Assembly: GCF_009933175.1 (NCBI RefSeq)
Contig: NZ_MAEJ01000011.1
Coordinates: 45,260-109,259 of the forward strand
From: Candidatus Enterococcus huntleyi
GTDB taxonomy: Bacteria; Bacillota; Bacilli; Lactobacillales; Enterococcaceae
Length of the DNA: 64,000 nt
Direction: 5' to 3'
The translations under genes and the position numbers were made by a program. The notes under the pieces were generated by a model. It saw only the letters and a list, made by a program, of their open reading frames with translations. It made no database searches and was not told the origin of the DNA. Each line of letters starts with the position of its first letter. Position 1 is the first letter of the stretch. Shown here in pieces: positions 34,359 through 42,901 of the stretch.

Positions 34359-35252
34359 TTACTTCTGCTCGATCGCTTTTTGAACAAAGCCTTTATTCGT
34401 ATCAAGTAATTGCTGAGCATCTTCATTAGAAGTACCCGTTAAAATTCGAACAATTGCTAATTTCACTTGTTGATTAGATTCCTCAAAATATACACTCGCC
34501 TCTTCAAAACTAACGCCTGTAGCTTCCATAATGATTCGTTTGCCACGCTCAACTAATTTTTTATTCGTTGGTTGGACATCGACCATTAAGTTCTGAAAAA
34601 CTTTTCCAATCTGAACCATACTCGCAGTTGAAATCATATTTAAAACTAATTTTTGAGCAGTTCCGGCTTTAAGCCTCGTCGACCCAGTCAATACTTCTGG
34701 ACCTGCCTCAATTTCGATTGAAAAATCAGCAAATTGACTAATCTCTGCTTGCTTATTACAAGATAAAGCACCTGTTTTTGCGCCAACTTGATGAGCAAAT
34801 TGCAACCCACCGATTACGTAAGGTGTGCGTCCACTTGCAGCAATTCCCAATACAAAATCATTTTGATTCAACTGGCGTTCCTGTAGATCTTCTGCAGCCA
34901 AAGTAAATGAATCTTCAGCCCCTTCAACTGCAACAGTCATGGCTTTTTGCCCCCCAGCAATTAAGCCCTGCACCATCTCTGGATTGATACTAAATGTAGG
35001 TACACATTCTGCCGCATCCAAGACACCTAATCGACCACTAGTTCCAGCACCAATATAGAATAATCGCCCTCCTTTTTTTAAGCAATCCGTCACATTCACA
35101 ATCATTTTTTCGATCGAGTCGATTTCCTGCTTGATTGCGCGTATCACGTTGCCATCTTCGTTATTCATTTTTGTTACAATTTCTTTCACAGATAGCTTAT
35201 CTAAATCCATCGTAGATTTATTACGCTTTTCCGTCGTTAACTTCTCTAACAT
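34359..35252 (-). CDS. murQ: N-acetylmuramic acid 6-phosphate etherase
   Basis: A 297-residue SIS-domain lyase that removes D-lactate from MurNAc-6-phosphate to give GlcNAc-6-phosphate. The sugar-phosphate loop and first acidic residue are in GAGTSGRLGVLDAAECVPTF, and the second acidic region is VAVEGAEDS. TGSTRLKAGTAQKLVLNMIST is a family signature. A small UBA-like C-terminal helical domain is present. It is the first gene of the MurNAc cluster, behind a well-formed promoter with candidate MurR operators. Confidence 0.96.
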   Translation of the reverse strand: MLEKLTTEKRNKSTMDLDKLSVKEIVTKMNNEDGNVIRAIKQEIDSIEKMIVNVTDCLKKGGRLFYIGAGTSGRLGVLDAAECVPTFSINPEMVQGLIAGGQKAMTVAVEGAEDSFTLAAEDLQERQLNQNDFVLGIAASGRTPYVIGGLQFAHQVGAKTGALSCNKQAEISQFADFSIEIEAGPEVLTGSTRLKAGTAQKLVLNMISTASMVQIGKVFQNLMVDVQPTNKKLVERGKRIIMEATGVSFEEASVYFEESNQQVKLAIVRILTGTSNEDAQQLLDTNKGFVQKAIEQK

Positions 35253-35288
35253 TCACTCACATCCTAAATGTAATCTCTTACAAGAAAG

Positions 35289-35317
35289 AGTATACAACTT
35301 CCGAAATAAAATTTCAA
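35289..35317 (-). promoter_or_regulatory. murQ promoter
   Basis: On the minus strand TTGAAA (35317-35312) and TATACT (35294-35289) are 17 bases apart. Confidence 0.65.
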
Positions 35318-35348
35318 CAAATAAACAATATATTCGGAATTTTATTAC
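35303..35348. promoter_or_regulatory. Pair of candidate MurR operators
   Basis: Two sites share GRAATTTTATTWC. One is at 35303-35315 (minus-strand GAAATTTTATTTC, a perfect GAAAT/ATTTC dyad) and overlaps the -35 region. The other is at 35336-35348 (GGAATTTTATTAC). RpiR-family regulators bind such AT-rich dyads. The MurR assignment is inferred from gene context. Confidence 0.5.
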
Positions 35349-35584
35349 AAAAATAATGATATACTCGTTTTTAAAATGAAATTTCTCTAGGAAAAGCAAC
35401 TGATTTTCCAACTAAAATAGATAAATCAGTTGCTTTAACATCGTTATCTATTGGCCTTCTGCGAGACTATTTGTGGCACAAACATTTTTTATTTCATCAA
35501 CGTAGCAGGTAAACTCTGAATCAGGCTTCCTTCTTATCTAATTTTCTTAAGCATTAATTTCCTGGCTTTTGGAATATTATTCCA

Positions 35585-35627
35585 CAAAAAATACGCTTCC
35601 CTTTCGTTAATCGAAAAAGAAACGTAT
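35585..35627 (-). terminator. Terminator after the DUF2200 gene
   Basis: On the minus strand ATACGTTTCTTTTTCG pairs with CGAAAGGGAAGCGTAT (few mismatches) and is followed by TTTTTTG. Confidence 0.75.
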
Positions 35628-35658
35628 CTTAGTTTTTATTCATTCACTTTTTTATCAC

Positions 35659-36009
35659 TTAGCTGCGCAAGATTTTTTCCATCTTTTTGCCTTTGGCTAA
35701 TTCATCAATCAACTTGTCCAGATAACGAATTTTTTGCATCAATGGATCTTCAATTTCTTCTACGCGAACGCCACAGACGACACCTTTAATCAAAGTAACA
35801 TTCGGATTCAGCGCTGGGGCTTCGTCAAAAAAGGTAATGAAGTCGACTTCTTTATCAATCTGTTCCTTCAAGCCTTTTTCATCATATCCAGTCAGCCAAT
35901 AGATAATCTCATCGACCTCCTCTTTTGTCCGCTCCTTTCGCTCAGCCTTTTTAATATATAAAACGTAGACACTTGCAAAACTCATGGTAAATAATTTATG
36001 CTGGGCCAT
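35659..36009 (-). CDS. DUF2200-domain protein
   Basis: A 116-residue cytoplasmic protein matching the DUF2200 pattern: an N-terminal [22 protein letters not shown], then [17 protein letters not shown] and [32 protein letters not shown]. The family is widespread in Firmicutes and has no known function. It is a single-gene unit with a GAGAGGAGC ribosome-binding site. Confidence 0.88.
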   Translation of the reverse strand: MAQHKLFTMSFASVYVLYIKKAERKERTKEEVDEIIYWLTGYDEKGLKEQIDKEVDFITFFDEAPALNPNVTLIKGVVCGVRVEEIEDPLMQKIRYLDKLIDELAKGKKMEKILRS

Positions 36010-36171
36010 CCTGTTGCTCCTCTCAATTTAGCTTTTTCTGTCACTTTGCTCGCCTCTGTTTTTACAGTTTCTGGCTTTTTTCTTCTATAGATAGTTTACC
36101 AATTCTTCTGATGAAAAACTATTTTGGTGTTTATGTGGCTAACTCGTATCATTTTTCATTCATTTTGCATT

Positions 36172-37203
36172 TTATTTGGGTAATTCAATCACAAATACGG
36201 TGCCGATTTCTAGTTCGCTATTGACCTGGATTCGGCCTGCGTGTAGCTCGATAATTTTCTGTGACAAAGATAAACCTAAGCCATTTCCTTCAGTTTTCCG
36301 GCTGGTATCGGCTTGATAAAATTTATCGAAGGCTTTTTCAGCTTCCTGATCCGTCATGCCCAGTCCGGTATCCACGACCTCGATTAAAAACGATTCCCCT
36401 TTGTCTTCTAATTTGACTGAGATTTTTCCGTTTTCCCGATTATATTTAATGGCATTGTCCATGATATTCAGCCAGACTTGGTACAAAAACTCTTCATTGC
36501 CATTGTACTTCGCGCTGGGTAATTCGATGTCTAGCTCTAAGTTTCGCCGCTCCCATTTGGGTTGTAAAAATAGAATAACTTCTCGAATCTGCTCATCCAA
36601 GCGGAATGAGTGCTTGTCAATTTCGCTATTTTGCGTTTCCAATTTGGTTAATTTTAAAATATTATCTGACAAAGTAGCTAACTGCTGCGTGCCTTCTAAA
36701 ATTCGCTGATAAAACTCCGCACGTTCTGCCGCCGTCAACTCTGAATCTTGTAACAGTTGAACATAGCCTTGAATAATTGTGATAGGCGTCTTAAATTCAT
36801 GGGACACGCTAGATACAAAATCATTCCTCAGCGTTTCTGTACTCCCCAGCTCCTTGACCATGTGATTGAAATCCTCATACAAATCCCGGACCTCATCAAT
36901 GGTGTACACTTGATTCATTTGAATTGAAAAATCACCTTGCGTGACTTGTTTCATACTCTTTCTTAATTCTTCAATCGGTTTTAAAATCCGTCTGCCGACA
37001 ATCGCAGAAACACCTGAACTGATCACAATGCTGACAGATGCGATAAAAATAAAGAACGGGAAAAAGCGATCTTTTCCTGGCAGTAAATCAAAACGGGCAA
37101 TGAAGTAAATAATGATTGTAAAGGTAATAAACGTCGTTAATATCAACAAAAAAATCATTGATGCGAGGTAAATCCACAGCTTTGAGCGTATTTTATTTCT
37201 CAT
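36172..37203 (-). CDS. Sensor histidine kinase with HAMP domain
   Basis: A 343-residue membrane kinase. Two hydrophobic segments (residues about 11-33 and 49-69) flank a loop of only about 15 residues. HAMP follows (about 70-122), then the H-box SHEFKTPI with His135, an N-box (WLNIMDNAIKYN) and a G-box (NGLGLSLSQKI). The tiny external loop suggests sensing within the membrane or through the divergent ABC protein. It overlaps the response regulator gene by 11 bases. Confidence 0.92.
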   Translation of the reverse strand: MRNKIRSKLWIYLASMIFLLILTTFITFTIIIYFIARFDLLPGKDRFFPFFIFIASVSIVISSGVSAIVGRRILKPIEELRKSMKQVTQGDFSIQMNQVYTIDEVRDLYEDFNHMVKELGSTETLRNDFVSSVSHEFKTPITIIQGYVQLLQDSELTAAERAEFYQRILEGTQQLATLSDNILKLTKLETQNSEIDKHSFRLDEQIREVILFLQPKWERRNLELDIELPSAKYNGNEEFLYQVWLNIMDNAIKYNRENGKISVKLEDKGESFLIEVVDTGLGMTDQEAEKAFDKFYQADTSRKTEGNGLGLSLSQKIIELHAGRIQVNSELEIGTVFVIELPK

Positions 37204-37873
37204 GAGTCACCACCGCTTTATAACCCAATCCACGCACCGTCACTATCTGAAAATCAGTATTCTCTTCAAAACGAGTCCGCAATCTTTTGATATGGACATC
37301 AATGGTTCGTTCCTCGGTATCCGTTTCTAAGCCCCAGATTCGATCCATCAGCTGTTGCCGAGTAAATATTTTCCCTGGATAAGAAAGCAACTTATGCAGC
37401 AATTGAAATTCTTTTTGTGGCAACAGACTCGTCTCGCCCTTTACAGTCACTGTTAATTCGTCTTGATTCAAAGACGTCTTACCAACCACTAACTCTTGCG
37501 AATAAAAAACTTTCGCTCGACGCAATAAGGCCTCTACACGCAAGACCATTTCTTTGACGTCGATGGGTTTCACCATGTAATCGTCAATCCCTAGCTTGAA
37601 GCCGCGCTGTTTATCCTCAAACGTATCCTTGGCGGTAATCATCAAGATTGGCGTTTTATCGCCTGCTTCTCTGAGCAATTCAGAAAATTCAAAGCCATCC
37701 ATCTCAGGCATCATGACATCGGTAATAATCAAATCGACGTATTGCTTATCTAAAATATCAAGAGCTTCTGCTCCATTCAACGCTTCAACTGTTTTAAAAT
37801 GCGCTTTTTTTAGCACAGAGGCATACAGTCTTAATAAATGTCTGTCATCTTCAATGATTAAAATTGTATTCAT
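37193..37873 (-). CDS. Response regulator, OmpR/PhoB family
   Basis: A 226-residue regulator with a receiver domain (EDD at 8-10, phosphoacceptor D52 in IITDVMMPEMDG, Lys in MVKPIDV) and a C-terminal winged helix with the signature EERTIDVHIKRLRTRFE. The ATG at 37873 was chosen over a frame start at 37900 because AAAGGA lies 6 bases upstream. It is divergent from a MacB-like ABC gene, which it probably activates. Confidence 0.93.
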   Translation of the reverse strand: MNTILIIEDDRHLLRLYASVLKKAHFKTVEALNGAEALDILDKQYVDLIITDVMMPEMDGFEFSELLREAGDKTPILMITAKDTFEDKQRGFKLGIDDYMVKPIDVKEMVLRVEALLRRAKVFYSQELVVGKTSLNQDELTVTVKGETSLLPQKEFQLLHKLLSYPGKIFTRQQLMDRIWGLETDTEERTIDVHIKRLRTRFEENTDFQIVTVRGLGYKAVVTHEK

Positions 37874-38008
37874 GTCGTTTCCTTTCTGTCCTGTAATCAC
37901 TGTTCATTTTTCTATTTTACCATTATAAGATGAATCAAACATGAACGAGTTCACATTGAGTTAATAATTCCCTGTTACACTTCTGAGTATCATGAAAGAT
38001 TCATGCTT

Positions 38009-38038
38009 TTTCGCAAACTTTCATGGAAGTTTGCGAAA
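38009..38038. promoter_or_regulatory. Perfect inverted repeat in the RR / ABC divergent region
   Basis: Two 12-base arms, TTTCGCAAACTT and its complement, are separated by TCATGG. It lies 45 bases before the ABC start. It could be a response-regulator site or a leader hairpin. CATGAAAG-type repeats surround it. Confidence 0.5.
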
Positions 38039-38082
38039 GTTCGAAGGATCTTTATTATGGATAGAAGAAAGCGGGGACTATT

Positions 38083-40425
38083 ATGCTAGAACTAAAAGAT
38101 ATAAAAAAACATTACAAAGTCGGTGACTCCATCACCAAGGCGCTGGACGGTGTCTCGGTTGCCTTTAGAAAACAAGAATTTGTCGCGATTCTCGGACCTA
38201 GTGGTTCTGGGAAAACAACCCTCTTAAATGTTATTGGAGGATTAGATAACTATGATTCCGGCGATATGATTATTAACGGTAAAGGAACTAAAACCTTCAA
38301 AGATTCCGATTGGGATGCCTACCGGAATAATTCTGTTGGTTTCGTTTTCCAAAGCTATAACCTAATCAGCCATCTAGGCATCATCGATAACGTTGAATTA
38401 GGGATGACGCTGAGCGGTGTTTCTAAAGAAGAAAAACACGCCAAAGCAACGCGCGCACTAGAACGTGTTGGCTTAAAAGAACACATGCACAAAAAACCAA
38501 ACCAACTATCTGGTGGTCAAATGCAGCGGGTCGCAATCGCTCGGGCACTTGCAAATGATCCAGATATTCTCCTTTGTGATGAACCAACAGGTGCTCTAGA
38601 TACTGAAACCAGTGTCCAAATCATGAAGTTGATTCAAGAACTTTCAAAAGAAAAATTAGTTGTGATGGTGACACATAATCCAGATTTGGCTCATGAATAT
38701 GCCAACCGAATTATCGAATTTGCAGACGGAAAAATCCAAGCTGATTCAAAACCGCATATTGAACGACCAAAACCTGATCAATTCAATTTGAAACACACAC
38801 GGATGCGTTTTACGACAGCCTTAAAACTTTCATTTAATAACATTCGCACGAAAAAAGGGCGGACTATTTTAACCTCATTCGCTTCTAGCATCGGGATTAT
38901 TGGGATCGCGATTGTCTTGGCGCTATCTAATGGCTTCCAGGCACAAATAGATAAAACGCAATCAGAAACCATGTCACAATTTCCTATCACAATCTCGCAA
39001 ATTGCTGCAGAGCAAGACATGAATCGTGACGATGCCCTAGGCGCATCAAAAGGAACGTATCCGAAAGATAAAACGATAACAGCCAAATTAAGTACGCAAG
39101 ATAAAGCGCAACACATTAATAAAATCGATCAAGAGTATGTCGATTATATCGAAAATATCGATCCAAAGCTCAGCAATAACATCGGCTTCACTCGAATGGT
39201 CGGTATGAATTTACTTAGAGAAGTCGACGGCACTGTGCAACCCGTTAAATTCTCCAACGACTCCTCTGATAACGCAGCTGCTGGTATGGCTTCTGCAATG
39301 AGTTCTATGACTGGGATTGGCGTCTCTTCTTTCCCAACACAGCTTGAAGAAAACAGCGGAAATTTCCTAAAAGATAACTACTCAGTACTCGCTGGTGAGT
39401 ATCCAGAAGCAGCGACTGATATTGTCTTAATCGTCGATGGAAATAACAACACCAACTTAAACGCATTAAAAAATCTTGGCTTCGATATCAAAGAAAATGA
39501 AAAACTCGACTTTGATAAAATTGTTGGTACGACAATGAAACTTGTGCCAAATGACAACTACTACATGGAACTTCCAACAGGAAATTTTGTACCAAATACT
39601 GATTATGAAGCGATGTTCAACGAATCTAGCAACCAAGAAGTCAAAATTTCAGGGATTCTACGTGTCAAATCTTCATCAACGATGAACCTTTTAGCTCCCG
39701 GAATTGCCTACAGCGACAAGTTAACGACACAAATTGTTGATCAAAATGTAAATTCAAAAATCGTTACAGCTCAAAAAGACAGCGACTTAAATGTCATGAC
39801 CGGTGAAAAAATTGATGCTTCAACCAAGAGTGCCTTTTTAACCTCACTTGGTGGCGAAAGTCTTCCATACAGCATCATGATTTATCCAAACAACTTTAAA
39901 GACAAAGAAGAAGTTCTTTCTTATCTGGACAAATGGAATAAAGGAAAAGACAAAGAAGATACTGTTATCTATCAAGATTTAGCTGGTACTATGACTGAAC
40001 TTACTGGTGGGTTAATGGATGCCATTACCTACGTACTTGTAGCTTTCGCTGCAATCTCATTAGTAACCAGTATGATTATGATCAGTATCATCACTTACAC
40101 TTCTGTTATTGAACGGACCAAAGAAATTGGTGTTTTAAAAGCCTTAGGTGCGCGTAAAAAAGATATCACTCGTGTATTCGATGCTGAAACCTGTATCCTA
40201 GGTGTTACCTCAGGAGCACTCGGTGTTGTCATCGCATGGCTTTCAACGATTCCAATCAATTACGTCTTATATCAAGTGACTGAATTGAAAAATGTCGCAC
40301 AATTAAATCCAGTGCATGCTATTGCTTTAATCATTATTAGCACTGTATTAACTATGTTAGGCGGACACATTCCAGCACGAATGGCAGCGAAAAAAGACGC
40401 CGCTATTGCTTTACGCGCAGAATAA
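38083..40425 (+). CDS. MacB-like ABC transporter, ATPase fused to permease
   Basis: A 780-residue fusion. Residues about 1-225 form the ATPase: Walker A GPSGSGKTT, signature LSGGQMQRVAIARAL, Walker B LLCDEPTGALD. One membrane segment follows near residue 265. A large extracytoplasmic MacB_PCD-like domain (about 290-640) and three C-terminal segments with the FtsX motif ERTKEIGVLKALGARKKDI complete it. This mechanotransmission type acts on peptides or envelope stress rather than transporting across the membrane lipid channel. A two-component system is divergent. The substrate is unknown. Confidence 0.9.
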   Translation: MLELKDIKKHYKVGDSITKALDGVSVAFRKQEFVAILGPSGSGKTTLLNVIGGLDNYDSGDMIINGKGTKTFKDSDWDAYRNNSVGFVFQSYNLISHLGIIDNVELGMTLSGVSKEEKHAKATRALERVGLKEHMHKKPNQLSGGQMQRVAIARALANDPDILLCDEPTGALDTETSVQIMKLIQELSKEKLVVMVTHNPDLAHEYANRIIEFADGKIQADSKPHIERPKPDQFNLKHTRMRFTTALKLSFNNIRTKKGRTILTSFASSIGIIGIAIVLALSNGFQAQIDKTQSETMSQFPITISQIAAEQDMNRDDALGASKGTYPKDKTITAKLSTQDKAQHINKIDQEYVDYIENIDPKLSNNIGFTRMVGMNLLREVDGTVQPVKFSNDSSDNAAAGMASAMSSMTGIGVSSFPTQLEENSGNFLKDNYSVLAGEYPEAATDIVLIVDGNNNTNLNALKNLGFDIKENEKLDFDKIVGTTMKLVPNDNYYMELPTGNFVPNTDYEAMFNESSNQEVKISGILRVKSSSTMNLLAPGIAYSDKLTTQIVDQNVNSKIVTAQKDSDLNVMTGEKIDASTKSAFLTSLGGESLPYSIMIYPNNFKDKEEVLSYLDKWNKGKDKEDTVIYQDLAGTMTELTGGLMDAITYVLVAFAAISLVTSMIMISIITYTSVIERTKEIGVLKALGARKKDITRVFDAETCILGVTSGALGVVIAWLSTIPINYVLYQVTELKNVAQLNPVHAIALIIISTVLTMLGGHIPARMAAKKDAAIALRAE

Positions 40426-40470
40426 ATTCAAACATTTTTAGAAACAGTCATTAAATGAATGACTGACGAA

Positions 40471-40533
40471 AACCACCGAATAAATCCAGGCCAGAGCATG
40501 CTCACAGCCAGATTTATTCGGTGGTTAATTTTG
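40471..40533. terminator. Convergent terminator between ABC and clcA genes
   Basis: A perfect 16-bp stem (AACCACCGAATAAATC and complement) with a 24-base loop is followed by TAATTTTG on the plus strand and TTTTCG on the minus strand. Confidence 0.75.
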
Positions 40534-40585
40534 TTATTAAGATAATGAGAATAATCGCCATAATAATAAAGCATATTTTCTTATC

Positions 40586-42142
40586 CTATTTCTGATTCGC
40601 TTTTTCACATTCCCAGAGTTCCATTCTGACCTTCTGCGTAATTGATTCATCCGTTAAAATAATCAACGTATCGCCACCATGGATAATCGTTTCTCCATGA
40701 GGAATTAATTCAGACTCACCGCGGCGAATAGAAGTGAGCAACATTTCCGCTGGCCAATCAATATCACGAACCATTTGTTCATCAAATGAGCTCTCTGCAT
40801 GCACCGGAAATTCCAGAATCGTTTTTCGTCCACTGATATCTTTAAAAGTTGGCTTCACTAACCGTTCTAATAATGTTTCATAGATTGGATGGCCGCCCAA
40901 TATTTCCACTACGACGTAACTCACCAAGACGACTACGCCAATCGACATCAAATGAGAAAAATTCCCCACCATTTCTGTCACCAAAATAATCGCTGTCAGT
41001 GGAGCTTTCCCAATTGCAGCAAAATAGCCTGCCATCGCAAACATTAAAAAGTTTTTGACAAAAATTGGTTCTAATCCTAGTAAATCAGTCAAAAAGACGC
41101 CATAAAACGTCCCGATAACTGCACCTAATGTCAGAATCGGTAGGAAAATCCCCCCAGGCAAATTCGAGCCATAAGACACCATTGAAAAGACAAATCGCAA
41201 AACAAATAAGCCTAGTAACAACCATAAACTCAATGGGGCATCTGCCAATGAAAGCACGATTTGATTGCCACCACCTAACACATGAGGGAATAAAATCCCA
41301 ATCGGAATTACTAATAAGAACGGCACTAGCCCATAATAATTCGGTGATAAAAACGTTAATTTTCCATACCATTTAGGCAAAGATAACAATGCCAATTGAT
41401 ATGCTCGTCCTAGGACACCCAGTAAAATTCCCAGAATCGGTAATGTCCAATAATACTTCAGTGGCAGAGCTTTGATGGCCCCAATATATAACACTGGCTT
41501 CAAGCCAAAAACATACAATGAAATGAAATTCGCCGTAATTGCTGATGAAAAACTCGTCAACCAAACGAGTGGGGAAAACGAATGATACACCTCTTCTAAG
41601 ACGAAAAGTAAGCCCGCAATTGGCGCATTAAAAGCCGCCGATAAACCCGCACTAGCGCCACTAGAAATCAGAATCTTTTCTTCCGCTTTACTACTATTCA
41701 TCTGTTTACTGACTCCTTGAGCCACAACAGCGCCCAACTGAATAGATGGACCTTCTCGACCTAAAAATAACCCCGCGCTGATAGAAAGAACGCCACCAAG
41801 AAATTTTTTCCATAACACAGAAAACCAATCAATCGTCAGCTGTCCTTGCAATTGACCTTCAACTTGAGGAATCCCGCTCCCTTTGATATTGCCATCACTT
41901 TTGACCAATCGTCCCACAATCAATGCCAAGACAACCGATACAATCACCCAAGGAATCAGCCAAATTGGTTCCTTTTGGAAAAATAAATAACCGCGAACTA
42001 CCTGTTCGCCAATCTCTTCGATTAAAAATCGAAAAAGCGTCACTACCACACCCACAAAAGCACCGACAATGATCCCTTTTCCGATAAAAAGTATTCTTGT
42101 TCCATCTAATTTTTGTATCTCATGTTCTTTTTTCTGATCCAT
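40586..42142 (-). CDS. clcA: ClC-family chloride/proton antiporter with TrkA-C domain
   Basis: A 518-residue membrane protein. The three ClC anion-path motifs are present: GSGIPQVEG, GREGPSIQLGA (with the gating Glu) and GIFLPILTLGA. The internal Glu of LFVLEEVYHSF corresponds to E. coli ClcA E203, so proton-coupled exchange rather than a channel is expected. A C-terminal RCK_C/TrkA-C domain (about residues 435-510, ending LIPHGETIIHGGDTLIILTD) suggests ligand regulation. It is monocistronic and possibly involved in acid stress. Confidence 0.93.
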   Translation of the reverse strand: MDQKKEHEIQKLDGTRILFIGKGIIVGAFVGVVVTLFRFLIEEIGEQVVRGYLFFQKEPIWLIPWVIVSVVLALIVGRLVKSDGNIKGSGIPQVEGQLQGQLTIDWFSVLWKKFLGGVLSISAGLFLGREGPSIQLGAVVAQGVSKQMNSSKAEEKILISSGASAGLSAAFNAPIAGLLFVLEEVYHSFSPLVWLTSFSSAITANFISLYVFGLKPVLYIGAIKALPLKYYWTLPILGILLGVLGRAYQLALLSLPKWYGKLTFLSPNYYGLVPFLLVIPIGILFPHVLGGGNQIVLSLADAPLSLWLLLGLFVLRFVFSMVSYGSNLPGGIFLPILTLGAVIGTFYGVFLTDLLGLEPIFVKNFLMFAMAGYFAAIGKAPLTAIILVTEMVGNFSHLMSIGVVVLVSYVVVEILGGHPIYETLLERLVKPTFKDISGRKTILEFPVHAESSFDEQMVRDIDWPAEMLLTSIRRGESELIPHGETIIHGGDTLIILTDESITQKVRMELWECEKANQK

Positions 42143-42443
42143 GTTGTTCCCTCACAATCCCTTATTTAATTTACGCTCATTGAAGAAAATTTACAAGGAA
42201 CATCCCATATATTTTATACTTCGTGACCATTGAAAACGTTATCCTTACAAGAGAATGAGAGTTTAGACTATTAAATCCACGAAATGCCCCTTTCTACATA
42301 AACAACGGATTTAATTATCTATTCAGCTCGCTGTCTCAATAGGCCGATAATAGATATAAATAGCAGTTTTTTGACTTTTCAAGTAAAAAAACGCACAATA
42401 GAATCAACCAAAAAAATGGGTATACACCTAAGAGGAGGTTACT
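42143..42443. other. Divergent promoter region between clcA and the MarR gene
   Basis: No gene was seen. A dyad at 42367-42390 (TTTTTTG-ACTT-TTC-AAGT-AAAAAA) overlaps a TTGACT that may be the -35 of the MarR gene, so autoregulation is plausible. Confidence 0.4.
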
Positions 42444-42812
42444 ATGAAAGAACCGATTATCTCTCAATGGATTGATTATACAAAAAAACAAGCAGCTATT
42501 GAATGTCAGTTAGAAGCGCTATTAAAGAAAAAAAGTCAGCTCTCTGTCAGCGAATACTATGCGCTCTATCAGTTAAATCAACAAGGGCGTCATATGCGCA
42601 TGAGTGATTTACAAGAGCATCTTCATCTGAGTCAAAGTGCTCTTTCCCGTTTAATTCAACGATTAGAAGACAAAGAGCCGATGCTTGTGAAGCGAAATAT
42701 CTGTACCGATGATAAACGTGGCGTCTATGTCGACTTGACCGATGCAGGTCTAGCTGAATTAGTAGCTATCCAAGAGGAAGTCGAATATTTATTGAAAAAA
42801 GAGTACCTCTAA
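42444..42812 (+). CDS. MarR-family transcriptional regulator
   Basis: A 122-residue winged-helix protein, short for the family because the C-terminal dimer helix is brief. The recognition region is MSDLQEHLHLSQSALSRLIQRLED and the wing is DDKRGVYVDLTDAG. AGGAGG precedes the ATG. It is upstream of the flavin oxidoreductase with 89 bases between, including a perfect palindrome. MarR/old-yellow-enzyme pairs usually respond to reactive electrophiles or quinones. That is family knowledge, not shown here. Confidence 0.87.
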   Translation: MKEPIISQWIDYTKKQAAIECQLEALLKKKSQLSVSEYYALYQLNQQGRHMRMSDLQEHLHLSQSALSRLIQRLEDKEPMLVKRNICTDDKRGVYVDLTDAGLAELVAIQEEVEYLLKKEYL

Positions 42813-42860
42813 GAGACGAAATACTTGCGTTTTATTGAATATTCGACTACGCTGTTTTTA

Positions 42861-42874
42861 TATGCATGTGCATA
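42861..42874. promoter_or_regulatory. Palindrome between marR and the oxidoreductase gene
   Basis: TATGCA-TG-TGCATA, 27 bases before the oxidoreductase start. A likely operator for the upstream MarR protein. Confidence 0.5.
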
Positions 42875-42901
42875 CATTTAATTTAAAACGGAGGAATTTA
42901 C

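Larger units (their letters stand above)
35253..35658. other. Intergenic region upstream of murQ
   Basis: It contains the murQ promoter and operators, a perfect 14-bp hairpin at 35393-35436 (AAAGCAACTGATTT and its complement) not tied to a visible gene, and the DUF2200 terminator. No gene was seen. Confidence 0.6.

Noticed and set aside
36356..36709. 117-residue plus-strand open frame
   Set aside because: It is antisense to the conserved kinase domain of the histidine kinase gene.
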